A stretch of 14,528 bases of DNA from DATIKM01 sp035477595. Lineage in GTDB: Bacteria > Armatimonadota > Chthonomonadetes > Chthonomonadales > CAJBBX01. The notes under the pieces are model-generated. The model saw only the letters and a program-made list of their open reading frames with translations, was not told where the DNA came from and ran no database searches. Location: the NCBI GenBank assembly GCA_035477595.1, contig DATIKM010000023.1, forward strand, positions 1-14,528, in the 5' to 3' direction. This document shows positions 13,177-14,528 of the stretch, one piece after another (positions within the stretch are counted from its first letter, which is position 1; every line of letters starts with the position of its first letter). A program made the translations under genes and the position numbers.

Positions 13177-14528
13177 ATGCGCAGAAGCTTCGGGCGACAG
13201 GGAACCTCGCTGATCGAGGTGCTGACCGTGATGGTCGTGCTCCTCGTAGGCATCTTCTCGGTCGTGCGCTTGTTCCCCCCTGGGTTCCTGGTGAATCGGC
13301 AGGCGGAGGAGACCACCTTCGCCACTCGGCTTGCGACCGCGGAGATCGAGCGCTTCCAGAGCGGCGCCGCTAACCTCATGGACGCCGTGGTCCCTGGGTT
13401 CCCGGATCTGACCACGGGAAGCTTCACGTTCGACCCACATGCGTCGCCTGACGATCTGAGCGACGCGCGGAATGTGCCCCCCGGCGTGGACCCCTACTAT
13501 GTGAGCAACGTGAACCGGATGCGCCGGGTGATCGGCGAGATGGTGCGCGTACCACTGGCGACGCCGACCGGCATGCGCGGGGCGGGCTCTGCCCAAGGTG
13601 AGCGCGGCGCCATCCACATGCTGAGCCTCGGGCCCTCCGTGATGATCCCGGATGGCGCGGGCCGGTTCCTGAACGTGACGGTCTATGGGGCGCCGATGCG
13701 CCGCGTGAGCGGCCTCGAGGCCGAGAACCCGGATAGCGTCCGGTTCCTGCGTGGCGCGGGCCAGTACGCGATCGACTACGGTCAGACGGAGGATGACGAC
13801 CATGGGATTACCCAGGTCGCCTTCTTCCCGATGCCCTATCCGCGGCGGTTCCGGATCCAGTACGACTACTGGGACCCGAGCACCGGCGAGGTGAACACGC
13901 GGATCATCGACTTCCCGAGCGATAGCGACACGCGGTTCCCGGACAATGTGATACCCGCGCACCACGAGGGGTGGATCGCGCTTGACAGCAGCCATGGCTA
14001 CGACCCGCATGTGGTGCCCGATAGCGAGTCGGTGGCGAGGCAGTTCCGGCAACTGGCGCGCGGCGACCTGTGGGGGTACCAGCAGACCCCTCGCGTGGTG
14101 GACCCGTTTGAGTTCAAGGTGCTGTCGGACAACATCGGCCCCTTCGCAAACGTGGGCGTGCTGGCACTGAACCCGCTCGGGCGCGACTACACGGAACAGT
14201 CTGCGTTCGGCATGGTCCCGCTGACGGCTCGGATCGACTACGACGTGCTGGACTGGCGCATCCTTCGTGAGGAGCGCCCCATGCCTGCGGCGGCCCCGTA
14301 CACGGTGCGCATGTCGCTCAGGAACCTCAAGCGCATCGGTGACATGCAGGAGGACCACACGTCGTATCTGGGCCTGTTCCGCGTAGCCGGCAGCCCGGAC
14401 TTCCTGGTCTACGACACAACGAGCGGGCTCGTTGTGCCGCCATCGGAGTACCGCGTGGACTACAGGGACGGGCTCGTCGTGTTCAGCGACGCGTTCGGCG
14501 CCGCCAACGCGGCTGGCATGTTCCGGTT
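13177..14528 (+). CDS. Very long prepilin-like protein (3' partial, at least 450 aa)
   Basis: From the ATG at 13177 the frame stays open for 450 codons to the window edge without a stop. The N terminus is a type IV prepilin signal: leader MRRSFGRQG, predicted cut before T10, E14 at +5, and a hydrophobic segment SLIEVLTVMVVLLVGIFSVV at 11-30. Thr replaces the usual Phe at +1. The rest is a large, Asp/Pro/Arg-rich presumed extracellular region. Near the end is SEYRVDYRDGLVVFSD (about 426-441 of this protein), resembling short beta-strand repeats found in surface proteins; that comparison is tentative. AAGG lies 8 bases before the start. Third codon positions are strongly G/C. No functional domain is recognised beyond the pilin signal. 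It may be a minor pseudopilin or a tip or adhesin-like component. Confidence 0.8.
   Translation, partial: MRRSFGRQGTSLIEVLTVMVVLLVGIFSVVRLFPPGFLVNRQAEETTFATRLATAEIERFQSGAANLMDAVVPGFPDLTTGSFTFDPHASPDDLSDARNVPPGVDPYYVSNVNRMRRVIGEMVRVPLATPTGMRGAGSAQGERGAIHMLSLGPSVMIPDGAGRFLNVTVYGAPMRRVSGLEAENPDSVRFLRGAGQYAIDYGQTEDDDHGITQVAFFPMPYPRRFRIQYDYWDPSTGEVNTRIIDFPSDSDTRFPDNVIPAHHEGWIALDSSHGYDPHVVPDSESVARQFRQLARGDLWGYQQTPRVVDPFEFKVLSDNIGPFANVGVLALNPLGRDYTEQSAFGMVPLTARIDYDVLDWRILREERPMPAAAPYTVRMSLRNLKRIGDMQEDHTSYLGLFRVAGSPDFLVYDTTSGLVVPPSEYRVDYRDGLVVFSDAFGAANAAGMFR

Noticed and set aside
13102..14358. 418-codon open frame on the - strand near the right edge
   Set aside because: It is a His/Arg/Val-rich shadow of the long prepilin-like gene on the + strand. 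That gene has the prepilin signal, a ribosome binding site and coding-like third positions.
1..14528. Search by eye for tRNA genes, CRISPR arrays, transposases and attachment sites
   Set aside because: None found. Spacers are short and hold only hairpins, short direct repeats and promoter-like boxes.

Overview
The window is a GC-rich (clearly above 60% by eye), gene-dense stretch of bacterial chromosome. All supported genes lie on the + strand, with GTG and TTG starts used alongside ATG. The best taxonomic guess is Armatimonadota or a neighbouring deep-branching phylum. This rests on the style of the large prepilin at 12146-13057 (its N-terminal segment and the later YYTWDSYS, DWTG and NQLKY blocks) and on the gene order. 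It is an inference from remembered family style, not a search result. I see no tRNA, rRNA, CRISPR array, insertion sequence or phage module.

Region 1 (1-3296): the left edge cuts into a gene for an error-prone DnaE2/ImuC-type DNA polymerase, which has lost the start of its PHP domain to the window boundary. It is followed by a spacer with small inverted repeats, a doubtful 80-residue ORF (2870-3112), and a non-coding stretch that ends in a TACAAT box and a strong Shine-Dalgarno sequence.

Region 2 (3297-6307): a compact housekeeping cluster, ruvX - mltG - yqeG - aroE, covering Holliday-junction/pre-16S rRNA nuclease, peptidoglycan lytic transglycosylase, HAD-family phosphatase and shikimate dehydrogenase. 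Gaps are short, and mltG and yqeG overlap by four bases (ATGA), so this is probably one transcription unit.

Region 3 (6308-14528): a type IV pilus/pseudopilus assembly operon. A hairpin follows aroE, then comes a near-ideal promoter (TTGCGT, 17 bp, TGC-TATAAT). The order is pilB (assembly ATPase), pilT (retraction ATPase), pilC (inner-membrane platform), pilD (prepilin peptidase), a 303-residue prepilin-like protein, and a second prepilin-like protein of at least 450 residues that runs off the right edge. PilD would process both prepilins at their G/F and G/T junctions. PilB would power assembly through PilC, and PilT would power retraction. The secretin and alignment genes (pilMNOPQ) are not in the window.

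The signals least explained by the protein annotation are nucleic-acid structures. They are a 19-bp imperfect hairpin inside the pilD coding sequence, overlying a run of A/T-ended codons; a potentially two-state structured spacer between pilD and the first prepilin; a UUCG-capped hairpin between pilB and pilT; paired 12-bp palindromes between pilT and pilC; and a perfect 20-bp palindrome inside aroE. The very long second prepilin-like protein is the most unusual protein.
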